A stretch of DNA of 64,000 bases, taken from positions 1 to 64,000 of the forward strand of contig JALUWX010000044.1 in the NCBI GenBank assembly GCA_027019265.1. The letters are read 5' to 3'. The position numbers were made by a program, and so were the translations under genes. This DNA comes from Phycisphaerales bacterium (GTDB lineage: Bacteria; Planctomycetota; Phycisphaerae; Phycisphaerales; UBA1924). Below, piece by piece: positions 16,932-24,645 of the stretch. Position 1 is the stretch's first letter; the number at the start of each line of letters is the position of its first letter. The notes below the pieces were generated by a model, which was given only the letters and a program-made list of their open reading frames with translations, was not told where the DNA came from and did not search any database.

Positions 16932-17885
16932 TTGGCGAAGAAATCGGCACGCAAGGTGACGAAGAAGAAAGCGACGACGAAGAAGAAATCGTCGGGCGCT
17001 GCGTCCAAGAAGAGCACGACGAAGACATCCTCGAAGAAGACCACGAAGAAGAAAGCGGCTTCATCGAAGAAGACGACGAAGCGTGTGAGCACCAGCAAGA
17101 AGTCCACGACGAAGAAGACCACCAAGAAAGCCGCGGCTCGGAAGAGCACGGCGAAGAAAGCAGCGAAGAAGTCCGTGAAGAAAACTGCTGCGAAGAAGAC
17201 CACGAAGAAGAAAGCCACGACCAAGAAGGCGGCCGCGAAGAAGACGACGAAGAAGGCCGCGACGAAGAAGACGTCCAAGAAGGCGGCTTCGGAGAAGGCG
17301 GCGCCTCCGGCGAAGGCGGACGAGAAGAAGGATTCGAAGCCCGCTTCTGGTGGTCGGACGAAGAAAAAGAAGAAGGTCGCGCCCTCGACTCCTCCCCCGG
17401 GTCGTCCGTTGCTGCTCGGTCCGAACTCACCGCTCGGGAAGGGTGGGCCTCTGATTAAATCGGAGAAGCGGGTCGAAGCGAGCGACGAGAAGAAGAAGAA
17501 ATCTCGCCGGACGAAATCGCCGCTGACTCAGTCGCAGCTCGACGAGTACCGTCAGATCCTGCTGACGAAGCGTGCGGAGCTGGTGGGCGATGTGGAGCAC
17601 CTGGAGAACGAAGCGCTCCGTTCGTCGAGCGAGAGCAAGACGATCGCGAACGCTGCTGAGTACGGGACGGACAACTTCGACCAGTCGATGAATTTGAACC
17701 TCGCTGCCGCGGATCGTCGTCTGATTGATGAGATCGATGATGCGTTGGAGCGGATCGAGAACAAGACGTACGGGTTGTGCGCGATGCTGAGCATCCCGAT
17801 CGCGAAGGCGCGTCTGGACGAGCTCCCGTGGGCGAAGTACTCGATCGAAGCGGCGCGTGAGCTCGACCGAACCGGCGGGCGTTGA
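16932..17885 (+). CDS. Histone H1-like tail fused to a DksA/TraR-type coiled-coil domain with a degenerate zinc finger
   Basis: About 317 residues from TTG 16932 (GAAGGG lies nine bases upstream and the product would begin AKKSARK, like the HU protein's AKRTAKK); GTG 16902 is an alternative. Residues 1 to about 165 are almost only Lys, Thr, Ala and Ser in TKK/AKK/SKK units. After a Pro-rich hinge, residues about 190-312 match DksA/TraR-family proteins: a coiled-coil hairpin (LDEYRQILLTKRAELVGDVEHLEN), then IDEIDDALERIENKTYGLC. The family zinc site has four Cys; here only Cys283 remains, the others reading Leu, Ser and Ala. It probably binds nucleic acid through the tail. Whether it still acts on RNA polymerase is unknown. 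TGATG overlap with lspA. Confidence 0.85.
   Translation: MAKKSARKVTKKKATTKKKSSGAASKKSTTKTSSKKTTKKKAASSKKTTKRVSTSKKSTTKKTTKKAAARKSTAKKAAKKSVKKTAAKKTTKKKATTKKAAAKKTTKKAATKKTSKKAASEKAAPPAKADEKKDSKPASGGRTKKKKKVAPSTPPPGRPLLLGPNSPLGKGGPLIKSEKRVEASDEKKKKSRRTKSPLTQSQLDEYRQILLTKRAELVGDVEHLENEALRSSSESKTIANAAEYGTDNFDQSMNLNLAAADRRLIDEIDDALERIENKTYGLCAMLSIPIAKARLDELPWAKYSIEAARELDRTGGR
16935..17330 (+). repeat. Low-complexity AAG-rich coding repeat
   Basis: Degenerate repetition of AAGAAG, ACGAAG and AAGACC triplets encoding the Lys/Thr/Ala tail of the H1-like protein. Such tracts vary in length between strains by slippage or recombination. Confidence 0.7.
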
Positions 17886-18562
17886 TGTCGTCGGGGTCGG
17901 GTGACAGGTCGGTGAAGATCCCGATCGATTCGACGATCCGTTCGCGGCGCGCATGGACGGTGCTGATGCTCTCGGTCCTGATCGGGCTCGTGACGGATCT
18001 TTGGAGCAAGTCGTACGCGTTTGCGGCGATCGCGCCGGACCCGGTTGTTGTTCATCGTGAAGACGTGCTGAGTGTGAACGATCTTTCGGTGCTGATCCCC
18101 CCCCACGACCCGGTGGTGGTCGCGCCGAATCTGCTCGAGTTCACGCTGGTGCTCAATCCCGGCGCGGTCTTTGGGATCGGCGCGGGTCAGCGGGTGTTTT
18201 TCATCGGGTTCACGCTGATCGCGATCATGGTCTCGATGGTGCTGTTCTCGAAGTGGACCCGTCCGAAAGATTGGTCGGCGCATCTCGGGTTCGGGCTGAT
18301 TATCTCGGGGGGGTTGGGGAACCTGTATGATCGGATCCGGTTTGCATGTGTGCGCGACTTCATCCATCCGCTCCCGGGGGTGGAGCTCCCGTTCGGGCTG
18401 CGCTGGCCGGGAGGTGGGTCGACGGAGGTTTGGCCGTACGTTTCGAACGTTGCGGATCTGTACCTGCTGATCGGGATCGGGATCCTGCTGATCTACACGT
18501 GGCGACAGCCGCCGGCACCGATCGAGACGGAAGCGGAGCCCGTGGATATCGAGCCCGCGTGA
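17885..18562 (+). CDS. lspA: Lipoprotein signal peptidase II
   Basis: 225 residues, inner-membrane aspartic peptidase that removes lipoprotein signal peptides; several lipoproteins are encoded in this window. Four hydrophobic segments are visible. Family marks are DLWSKSYAF near the first helix, LVLNPGAVFGIG (the NxGAxFG motif), GGLGNLYDRIRF with VRDFIH (first catalytic Asp), and VSNVADLYLLIG (second catalytic Asp). A roughly 40-residue loop after helix 1 (VVVHREDVLSVNDLSVLI) and the C-terminal acidic tail make it longer than the typical 160-170. ATG 17885 overlaps the preceding stop, implying coupling. It abuts the convergent next gene with no spacer. Confidence 0.92.
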   Translation: MSSGSGDRSVKIPIDSTIRSRRAWTVLMLSVLIGLVTDLWSKSYAFAAIAPDPVVVHREDVLSVNDLSVLIPPHDPVVVAPNLLEFTLVLNPGAVFGIGAGQRVFFIGFTLIAIMVSMVLFSKWTRPKDWSAHLGFGLIISGGLGNLYDRIRFACVRDFIHPLPGVELPFGLRWPGGGSTEVWPYVSNVADLYLLIGIGILLIYTWRQPPAPIETEAEPVDIEPA

Positions 18563-19537
18563 TCAGTCGCGCTGGACCGAGGTGGCTCGGTGTCGGATCG
18601 TGTCGATGAGGTCCCGGACCTCGCTGGCCATCCGTGAGTTGGGGAACTCTTCGATGATGCGCTGGCCGATGGTCGCTGCGTGGTCCCAGGACTTGTCCTG
18701 GACGGCGAGCTTGAACTGGACCCCGAGGTTCTCCCGGGCTTTCCCGATGACCCCCCGCGCGAGCTCGCGGAACTGCTCGGCTTCCTGCTCCGTGAGGAGG
18801 TGGTCCATCTCACGGAGCATGTCCATCGCTTCGTCCACGCGCTCTTCGCGCGCGGCTTCGAGGAATCGTCGTTCGATCTCGAGTTTGTGCTGCTGCTTCG
18901 CGCGTTCGACCCGGTGGCGGAGCCCGTCGGTGAGGGGGGACTCGGGGTGGAGACGGGTGATCCGCGCTGCTTCGTATAGGGCTTTGTCCCACTCGTGGTT
19001 CGCGATGAGGGTGTCGAGGTGCGCGATCGCGCTGCGGACTTTCTGCTGTTCTCCGGTGGTGCGCGCGGTTTCGATCTTCTCTCGGAACTCCTCCGCATCG
19101 GCTCGGTACCCGAAGCGTTCGGCGAGTTCACGGACGAGGACCATGGCGGCGTCGTAGTCCTGGTTCTTGATGTCCTCGTCGATCGCGCCACGGAGGAGGG
19201 CGCGTTCCTTGTGTCGGTTCACGACCCGGCGCGCGTCGTCGGAGAGGACGAGGGTTTCTTCGAGGTGTTCGATGGCGCTGGTGAGGCGCATGAACTGGGA
19301 CTTGAGTCGGTCGGCATCGATGGCCGACTCGGTCTTGGAGTCCGATGAGGAGTCGTGGGTGAGGTAGAGACAGATGGGGAAGGTGACGAGGGTGATGACG
19401 AGCCCGAGGACCCCGGTGAGGAGGTGGGGATCGGAGGGGACGCTGAGCCCTTTGAGGACCGCGCCGGCGCTGATGGCGGCGGCGATCCCGTAGATCGCGA
19501 TGATCCATCCGATGGAGAGGGGTCCACGATGTTCCAT
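18563..19537 (-). CDS. Membrane protein with TPR-like helical repeats, unknown function
   Basis: 324 residues. Two transmembrane helices close to the N-terminus (IGWIIAIYGIAAAISAGAVL and LLTGVLGLVITLVTFPICLYL) are followed by a roughly 250-residue soluble, highly charged helical region. It contains repeated pairs resembling TPR motifs, for example YDAAMVLVRELAERFGY, WDKALYEAARITRLHPES and WDHAATIGQRIIEEFPNS. This arrangement suggests a membrane-anchored scaffold. No catalytic motif was seen. It is head-to-tail with the cupin gene upstream, with 31 bases between; the pair may share a transcript. Confidence 0.75.
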   Translation of the reverse strand: MEHRGPLSIGWIIAIYGIAAAISAGAVLKGLSVPSDPHLLTGVLGLVITLVTFPICLYLTHDSSSDSKTESAIDADRLKSQFMRLTSAIEHLEETLVLSDDARRVVNRHKERALLRGAIDEDIKNQDYDAAMVLVRELAERFGYRADAEEFREKIETARTTGEQQKVRSAIAHLDTLIANHEWDKALYEAARITRLHPESPLTDGLRHRVERAKQQHKLEIERRFLEAAREERVDEAMDMLREMDHLLTEQEAEQFRELARGVIGKARENLGVQFKLAVQDKSWDHAATIGQRIIEEFPNSRMASEVRDLIDTIRHRATSVQRD

Positions 19538-19568
19538 ATCTACTCCTTGGGAGACCCTCGGGTGTGAT

Positions 19569-19946
19569 TCAGCTCCCGGGGACCGGGCCGCCGCAGTTTT
19601 GTTCGACGGGGACGATGCAGAGGAAGCGGAGCGGCTCGGGGGCGTTGTCGTCCACGGTGAACTGGTGGAGGTCGTTGGCCGGGACGTAGATGACGTCTCC
19701 GGAGGTGATGGGTCGGCGCTGGCCGTCGAGGAGGATGGAGCCGTTCCCGGAGACGACGTAGACCTCGTGCTCGTAGTCGTGGGTGTGCTCGGGGGTGTGT
19801 CCGCCGGGCTCGACGCTGAAGGACCGGAGCGCGAAGTGCGGGGCTTGGTCTTCTCGTCCGACCATGACGGACATGGACGCGCCTTTGACGCCGTCCATAT
19901 CGACGGGGTTCATGGTTGCGTTGTGGATGTTGCGGATCAGCGCCAT
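19569..19946 (-). CDS. Cupin-domain protein
   Basis: 125 residues forming one small beta-barrel. Cupin motif 1 is visible as PGGHTPEHTHDYEHEVYVVSGNG (two His, Glu and His metal ligands) and motif 2 as GDVIYVPANDLHQF. Such proteins bind a divalent metal and act as dioxygenases, isomerases or sensors; function cannot be fixed from sequence. ATG 19946 is chosen because GAGGAG lies about ten bases upstream and homology begins there; the frame stays open for 28 more codons. It is divergent from the MBL gene. Confidence 0.85.
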   Translation of the reverse strand: MALIRNIHNATMNPVDMDGVKGASMSVMVGREDQAPHFALRSFSVEPGGHTPEHTHDYEHEVYVVSGNGSILLDGQRRPITSGDVIYVPANDLHQFTVDDNAPEPLRFLCIVPVEQNCGGPVPGS

Positions 19947-19989
19947 GGGGTCGGATCTCCTCGGGGGTGCTCGGTGTTTATGATACGCG

Positions 19990-20664
19990 ATGAGCGACGA
20001 ATCACGAAACGAAACGGATTCACCCTTCATCCAGGGCTGTCCGCTTGGGGACTTCCAGACGAACTGCTATCTCGTGACGAACGGGTCTCCGGAACCCGGG
20101 AAACGCGCGTGGATCGTGGACTGTGGGTACGAGCCCGAGCCCTTGCTCGATGCGGCGCAGGCGCAGGGGCTCGTGATCGAAGCGATCGTGCTGACCCATG
20201 CGCATGCGGACCATATCGCGGGGTTGTTCGAGGCGCGGAAGCGGTTCCCGGATGCGCCGATCGTGATGCACGAGTCGGAGCGATCGTGGCTCTCGGATCC
20301 GATGCTGAACTTCTCCGCGGCGATCGGGCTCAATGTCACAGCGCCCGATGCGGATCGGTTCATCGCGCACGGGGACACGCTGGAGCTCGACGGGATGGAG
20401 TTCGAGGTGCGCCACACCCCCGGGCATTCGCCGGGGAGTGTGTCGCTGATCCATCATGGTGCGAAGCTCGCGCTCGTGGGGGACACGTTGTTCAACGGGT
20501 CGATCGGGCGCACGGATCTCCCGGGCGGGGATCATCCCACTCTGGAGACTTCGATCCGTGAGCAGTTGTACACGCTCGATCCGGAGACGGTGTGCTACCC
20601 GGGGCACGGGCCGGCGACACAGGTCGGGCGCGAGATGGCGACGAACCCGTTCGTTCGGGCTTGA
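19990..20664 (+). CDS. MBL-fold metallo-hydrolase (glyoxalase II-like)
   Basis: 224 residues. The metallo-beta-lactamase metal site is complete: THAHADHI (HxHxDH), the third ligand His in RHTPGHSPGS, Asp in VGDTLFNGSIGRTD, and a final His in YPGHGP. The GDTLFxGSIGRTDLPGG block is typical of the glyoxalase II/YcbL subgroup, which hydrolyses thioesters such as S-lactoylglutathione or related metabolites. A cytosolic location is expected, as there is no signal peptide. It converges with the DinB gene. Confidence 0.92.
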   Translation: MSDESRNETDSPFIQGCPLGDFQTNCYLVTNGSPEPGKRAWIVDCGYEPEPLLDAAQAQGLVIEAIVLTHAHADHIAGLFEARKRFPDAPIVMHESERSWLSDPMLNFSAAIGLNVTAPDADRFIAHGDTLELDGMEFEVRHTPGHSPGSVSLIHHGAKLALVGDTLFNGSIGRTDLPGGDHPTLETSIREQLYTLDPETVCYPGHGPATQVGREMATNPFVRA

Positions 20665-20670
20665 GTTCGA

Positions 20671-21216
20671 TCAGGCCTGGGGCATGGCGTGGCCGAGCCC
20701 CATGCAACGGCGCCAGGCGCTCATCTGTCCCATGTGGAACATGTAGTGCCCGTAGAGCATGAAGGTGATGGCGTTGGCGTTGTTGCCGAAGAACTCTTTG
20801 CGCTCTTCGTCGGCGACGACATCGGTGATGACGGAGTCGGGGAGGGCGCGGATGACCCCGAGCGCGTATTCGTGGGCTTTGATGAAGTAGGCGACGACTT
20901 CCTCCATCGGGGGGTAGGTGTTCCAGTCCGGATCGTTGACACACTCGGCGCCGTGCTTGAAGAGATCCTCGTAGCCGGCGGGGACTTCGATCTCGGAGAT
21001 GTCCTGCCCCATCATCTGGAGGAGGAAGGCGGGGTAGATGGAGAGGTGCCCGTAGATGAAGACGGGGTGGTTGGTGTTGATGACGGTGTCGCCGAAGGTG
21101 GGGAAGGTTGAGCAGGTCTTGGTGTCCACGCCGTTGAGCATGGCTTTCCCGAGCTCGATGATCCGGGCGAGGTTGTGGGTGAGGAGTTCGGCGAGGGGGG
21201 TTGTGGTGGTGGTCAT
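20671..21216 (-). CDS. DinB-family protein
   Basis: 181 residues of a predicted four-helix bundle, matching the DinB superfamily, whose members bind a metal through three His. Candidate ligands lie in NHPVFIYGHLSIYP and LYGHYMFHMGQMSAWRR near the C-terminus, the latter being the most typical block. Some family members are thiol-dependent S-transferases (bacillithiol or mycothiol), but the substrate here is unknown. It lies 42 bases downstream of the ThiF/MoeB gene on the same strand and may be co-transcribed. Confidence 0.8.
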   Translation of the reverse strand: MTTTTTPLAELLTHNLARIIELGKAMLNGVDTKTCSTFPTFGDTVINTNHPVFIYGHLSIYPAFLLQMMGQDISEIEVPAGYEDLFKHGAECVNDPDWNTYPPMEEVVAYFIKAHEYALGVIRALPDSVITDVVADEERKEFFGNNANAITFMLYGHYMFHMGQMSAWRRCMGLGHAMPQA

Positions 21217-21258
21217 GGTGGGCCTCTTGTGCTTGTGTGTGTATTTCTGACCGATTGG

Positions 21259-22326
21259 TCAGCTACCAATATAGCGGGCGTAGACTGCTCGTGCAAGGGC
21301 GGGGTCGCAGGTGCCTTCCACGATGGCTCGGCCGTCGGCGAAGCAGGTGAGTTCGAGGGTCTGCCCTCCATGATCGACGGGGGCGCGGACCATGTACGCC
21401 TTGATCTGAGCACCGCTTGGGTTTCCCATCGTGCTCGCAACGCGCGCGAGGTCGATGGCTGTGGTTGTTCCCGGCGCGATCTGGACGGCGTTGCGCCCGC
21501 AGAGGGCTTGGGGTTCGGAGGTCGTCGAGTCGAGGAACTCGAATCGTTTCTGGGCACAGCAGACGCAGGAGGGATCTTGAGCGTTGGTGAGGTCGAGACG
21601 GGTGCGTGTGGCTTCCCAGAGATCGAAGTGGAGCATGGAGCGGAGGACCTTGTCGGCCTGTCCGAGGAGGATCTTCATCGCTTCGGCGGCTTGGGCGCTC
21701 GCGACGAGTGACGAGACGGCGTTGACGACCCCGGCGGTTTCGCACGTGGGCTGGGAGCCCGGCGCTGGGGGGTCGGGGTGGAGACAGCGGAGGCATGGGC
21801 CGTCGCCGGGGAGGAAAGCGGCGACGGATCCGGCGCTGGCGATGGCGCCTCCATAGATGTAGGGGATCCCGAGTTTGACGGCGCAGTCGTTGATGAGGTA
21901 GCGGGTTTCGAAGTTGTCGGTGCCGTCGATGATGACGTTGGGGAGGTCCCAGGTGTGCTCGATAAGGTCCTCGGCGTTGGCCGGGGTGAAGTCGGCGATG
22001 TGCGCGTGGATGGTCACATCGGGGTTGGCTTGGTTGAGTCGGGCTTTGGCCGCGATCGCTTTGGGGGTTCGGTCGAGCGCGTCCTGATCGATGAAGAGGG
22101 GTTGTCGATGGAGATTGGTGCGCTCGACGAGGTCCCGGTCGATGATGGTGAGCTGCCCGACCCCAGCGCGGGTGAGGAGGTCGGCGCTGACACAGCCCAG
22201 CGCCCCCACTCCCACGATGAGCGCGTGGGACTTGGCGAGTTTGGCTTGGCCTTCGGGTCCGATCGCGCGGGTCCGGGTCTGGCGGGTGTAGCGTTCGTTG
22301 TTGGGGTCGGGGGGGGTGGGAGTCAC
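21259..22326 (-). CDS. ThiF/MoeB/HesA-family adenylyltransferase
   Basis: 355 residues, an E1-like enzyme that adenylates the C-terminal Gly of a ubiquitin-like sulfur carrier (ThiS or MoaD). Seen are ERYTRQTRTRAIGPEGQAKL, the nucleotide-binding LIVGVGALGCVSADLLTRAGVG, IDRDLVERTNLHRQ (the Arg and Asp of the family), TDNFETRYLINDC, and Cys pairs CLRC and CVCC for structural zinc. TCETAGVVNAV carries the candidate active-site Cys. The C-terminal about 100 residues (after FEFLDSTT) are not a rhodanese domain and were not identified. The genes for the carrier protein are not adjacent. Confidence 0.88.
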   Translation of the reverse strand: MTPTPPDPNNERYTRQTRTRAIGPEGQAKLAKSHALIVGVGALGCVSADLLTRAGVGQLTIIDRDLVERTNLHRQPLFIDQDALDRTPKAIAAKARLNQANPDVTIHAHIADFTPANAEDLIEHTWDLPNVIIDGTDNFETRYLINDCAVKLGIPYIYGGAIASAGSVAAFLPGDGPCLRCLHPDPPAPGSQPTCETAGVVNAVSSLVASAQAAEAMKILLGQADKVLRSMLHFDLWEATRTRLDLTNAQDPSCVCCAQKRFEFLDSTTSEPQALCGRNAVQIAPGTTTAIDLARVASTMGNPSGAQIKAYMVRAPVDHGGQTLELTCFADGRAIVEGTCDPALARAVYARYIGS

Positions 22327-22338
22327 GGGGAAGTCTAG

Positions 22339-23031
22339 ATGCGGTATGCTCCGTCCATGACACGATGCGGCTCAGAGGACAGGTATCCAGTGGATGGGTT
22401 CGGGTGGACAGCGCCCAATCCGCTCTCGTGTGAGCTCGAGACGGAGCGGCTGATCGTTCGCGCGTACCGGCTCGGGGACGTCGAGGATCTGTTCAACGCG
22501 ATCACCGAGTCCCGGGAGGGGCATCTGCTCCCGTGGATGGTGTGGTGCAAGGAGAACCATCGGACGATCGAATCGACGACGAAGTACGTCTGTGACCAGG
22601 TGCTCGCGATGGAGAACCCGATGACGTTCAACAACGTCGGGGTCGGGATCTTCGAGAAGGGGTCCGGGACGCTCGTCGGGGGGACGGGGGTGCACGACAT
22701 CCGGAAGGAGACGTCGTCGTGCGAGACGGGGTACTGGCTCCGGAAGAGCGCGGTCGGCAATGGGTACGCGCTCGAAGCGTGTGCTCGGGTCCTGTCGTGG
22801 GCGCTCGCGCCACAGGGGGACGGGGGGCTCGGGCTCCAGCGCGTCCGGCTCTACTGCTCGGCGGAGAACACCCGGTCGGCGAAGCTCATCGGGAAGCTCG
22901 GGATCACCCAGGAGGTCCGGCAACGCCGGGACTTCTTCGTCGAGGGGCTCGGCGCGACGGATCGGCTCGGGTGGGGTGTGCTCGCTGAGGAGTGGGACTG
23001 CGAGAAACACTGCGCGATCGCGGCCGGGTAA
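22339..23031 (+). CDS. GNAT-family N-acetyltransferase (RimJ/RimL type)
   Basis: 230 residues. RimJ/RimL-like acetyltransferases move an acetyl group from acetyl-CoA to protein N-termini or small amines. The start LETERLIVRAYRLGDVEDLFNAITES and the acetyl-CoA-binding block ETGYWLRKSAVGNGYALEACARVLSWAL, then LQRVRLYCSAENTRSAKLIGKLG, are typical. GGGGAAG at 22327-22333 supports ATG 22339; ATG 22357 is the alternative. A terminator shared with rpsG follows. Substrate unknown. Confidence 0.9.
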   Translation: MRYAPSMTRCGSEDRYPVDGFGWTAPNPLSCELETERLIVRAYRLGDVEDLFNAITESREGHLLPWMVWCKENHRTIESTTKYVCDQVLAMENPMTFNNVGVGIFEKGSGTLVGGTGVHDIRKETSSCETGYWLRKSAVGNGYALEACARVLSWALAPQGDGGLGLQRVRLYCSAENTRSAKLIGKLGITQEVRQRRDFFVEGLGATDRLGWGVLAEEWDCEKHCAIAAG

Positions 23032-23047
23032 GCACAGGTGGATATGA

Positions 23048-23076
23048 AAAGACCCGAGCACGTGGCTCGGGTCTTT
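23048..23076. terminator. Bidirectional terminator between GNAT gene and rpsG
   Basis: Stem AAAGACCCGAGC (23048-23059) / GCTCGGGTCTTT (23065-23076), five-base loop. T-runs follow on both strands, so it ends both the acetyltransferase and the rpsL-rpsG transcript. Confidence 0.85.
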
Positions 23077-23115
23077 CGTGATTCGTGATGATCGGGAAGA
23101 TCCCGAAAGAATCGA

Positions 23116-23607
23116 TCAGCGGGCGAAGTGGGCGAAGGCCTTGTTGGCTTCGGCCATGCGGTGGGTCTGGTCACGGGTGGTCATGGCTTTGCCTTCACCA
23201 CGGGACGCGGCCCAGAGCTCGTCGGCGAGCTTCATGTGCATGGGGCGGCCCTTCTCGGAGCGGGCGGCGTTGATGACCCAGCGGAACGCGAGCGACTGCT
23301 GACGGTTCGGCTTGACCTGCATGGGGACCTGATAGTTCGCACCACCGATCCGCTTGGAGCGGACTTCGACGTAGGGCTTCACGTTGTCGATCGCGCGACG
23401 GAAGACGTGGAGCTCGTTGTCGCACCCCTCGACGGGGTCCTTCTGCATGCGCCCCTTGATGACGTCGAGGGCGTCGTAGACACAACGCTCGGCGGACGTC
23501 TTGCGCCCCGAGTACATGATGCAGTTGATGAACTTGGAGAGCACCTTGTCCCCGAACTTGGGATCGGGACGGAGCTGCGATTCAGAAGCGGTGATACGAC
23601 CAGCCAT
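23116..23607 (-). CDS. rpsG: Small-subunit ribosomal protein uS7
   Basis: 163 residues; primary 16S rRNA-binding protein that organises the 30S head. Typical blocks are DPKFGDKVLSKFINCIMYSGRKTSAERCVYDAL, the VRSKRIGGANYQVPMQVKPNRQQSLAFRWVI segment, and the C-terminal MAEANKAFAHFAR. It lies about 122 bases downstream of rpsL, the usual order. The expected next str-operon genes, fusA and tuf, do not follow: a terminator does. Confidence 0.97.
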   Translation of the reverse strand: MAGRITASESQLRPDPKFGDKVLSKFINCIMYSGRKTSAERCVYDALDVIKGRMQKDPVEGCDNELHVFRRAIDNVKPYVEVRSKRIGGANYQVPMQVKPNRQQSLAFRWVINAARSEKGRPMHMKLADELWAASRGEGKAMTTRDQTHRMAEANKAFAHFAR

Positions 23608-23729
23608 GTCATCTCCTTTGGCTCAGCGTCCGATGCCCTCGGACCCGTGTTCACCCGGCGTGGATGGTTCGCCGGATTACTTGCCTGACGTTTCGCCGAC
23701 GCACGCGCGTCGGACGGTGTGTGATTTGA

Positions 23730-24104
23730 TTAGCCCTTGGCCTTCTTGGCGCCGTACTTCGATCGCCCTTGCTTGCGGTCTTCGACCCCGAGGGTATCGA
23801 GCGAACCACGGACGATGTGGTAGCGGACACCGGGGAGGTCGCGGACACGACCGCCGCGGACGAGCACGATGGAGTGCTCTTGGAGGTTGTGGCCTTCGCC
23901 GCCGATGTAGGCGGTGACTTCCTTGCCGTTGGAGAGACGCACACGGGCGATCTTCCGGAGCGCGGAGTTCGGCTTCTTGGGGGTGGTGGTCTTGACGCTG
24001 AGGCACACGCCGCGGCGCTGCGGACACTCATCGAGGTCTCGGACTTTGGACTTGACCGTCGGAGTTTTCCGCGGCTTGCGGACAAGCTGATTGATCGTGG
24101 GCAT
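23730..24104 (-). CDS. rpsL: Small-subunit ribosomal protein uS12
   Basis: 124 residues; sits at the decoding centre and influences fidelity. Blocks are [47 protein letters not shown] and [15 protein letters not shown]. The PKKPNS Lys associated with streptomycin response is the wild-type residue. The leader upstream (24105-24200, read on -) contains GC-rich inverted repeats, for example at 24121-24138, which could be a terminator-like or autoregulatory structure, though this was not resolved. Confidence 0.97.
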   Translation of the reverse strand: MPTINQLVRKPRKTPTVKSKVRDLDECPQRRGVCLSVKTTTPKKPNSALRKIARVRLSNGKEVTAYIGGEGHNLQEHSIVLVRGGRVRDLPGVRYHIVRGSLDTLGVEDRKQGRSKYGAKKAKG

Positions 24105-24297
24105 AGCGTCTCAACCGTTGACCGACCCGGGGGTCGGTGAATCGAACTCACGGGCCGGCAACCGCGCCGGACCGCTCCCAATCGGGCCTGTAGTCTAGCG
24201 CCCAACCCCCGTTGGGCAAGGGGTGTGGGGGTCGGGACTTGCCCTTCTGCTCTGTTGGACCCCCAAGGGGCCTCGTGGGTGGGGCTACGATCGGACC

Positions 24298-24615
24298 ATG
24301 ACCCCCCCAGAACAGATCACGGTCCGTCAGTTCCAGGAGCTTATCCGAGAGCGATACTTTGCTTCCGACAACGCTCGGGGGACAGCGGGGACGTTTTTGT
24401 ACCTCACGGAGGAGTTCGGGGAGCTTGCGACGGCGCTGGCGAACAACAACCGAAAGAACAAGCCCCCGACACCCGAAGAACGGGCGAATCTGGAGGAGGA
24501 GTTCGCGGATGTGCTCGCGTGGCTCGCGACCCTCGCGAACATCAACGGGGTGGACCTCGCAACAACCCTCGAGAAGTACACGGATCTGGATCGGGTCCAG
24601 GGGGTCAAGGACTGA
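24298..24615 (+). CDS. MazG-like nucleotide pyrophosphohydrolase
   Basis: 105 residues, one MazG/RS21-C6-like helical domain. It has the metal-binding EExxE (EEFGE), then EEFADVLAWLA corresponding to the downstream ExxD pair. These all-alpha enzymes hydrolyse non-canonical or excess NTPs/dNTPs to the monophosphate. ATG 24298 begins MTPPEQITVRQFQELI, the family start; upstream in-frame codons lack resemblance. Single-domain size fits the short housecleaning subgroup rather than two-domain E. coli MazG. Confidence 0.87.
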   Translation: MTPPEQITVRQFQELIRERYFASDNARGTAGTFLYLTEEFGELATALANNNRKNKPPTPEERANLEEEFADVLAWLATLANINGVDLATTLEKYTDLDRVQGVKD

Positions 24616-24645
24616 GCGGATCGCTCGGGTCCTTGGGGAGTGGGA

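Noticed and set aside
16935-17330. AAG-rich tract as a CRISPR or satellite
   Set aside because: It is coding, degenerate in three-base units, and has no unique spacers.
24121-24138. Hairpin upstream of rpsL as a riboswitch
   Set aside because: Only short GC-rich arms with an impossible two-base loop when fully paired; no known motif matched.
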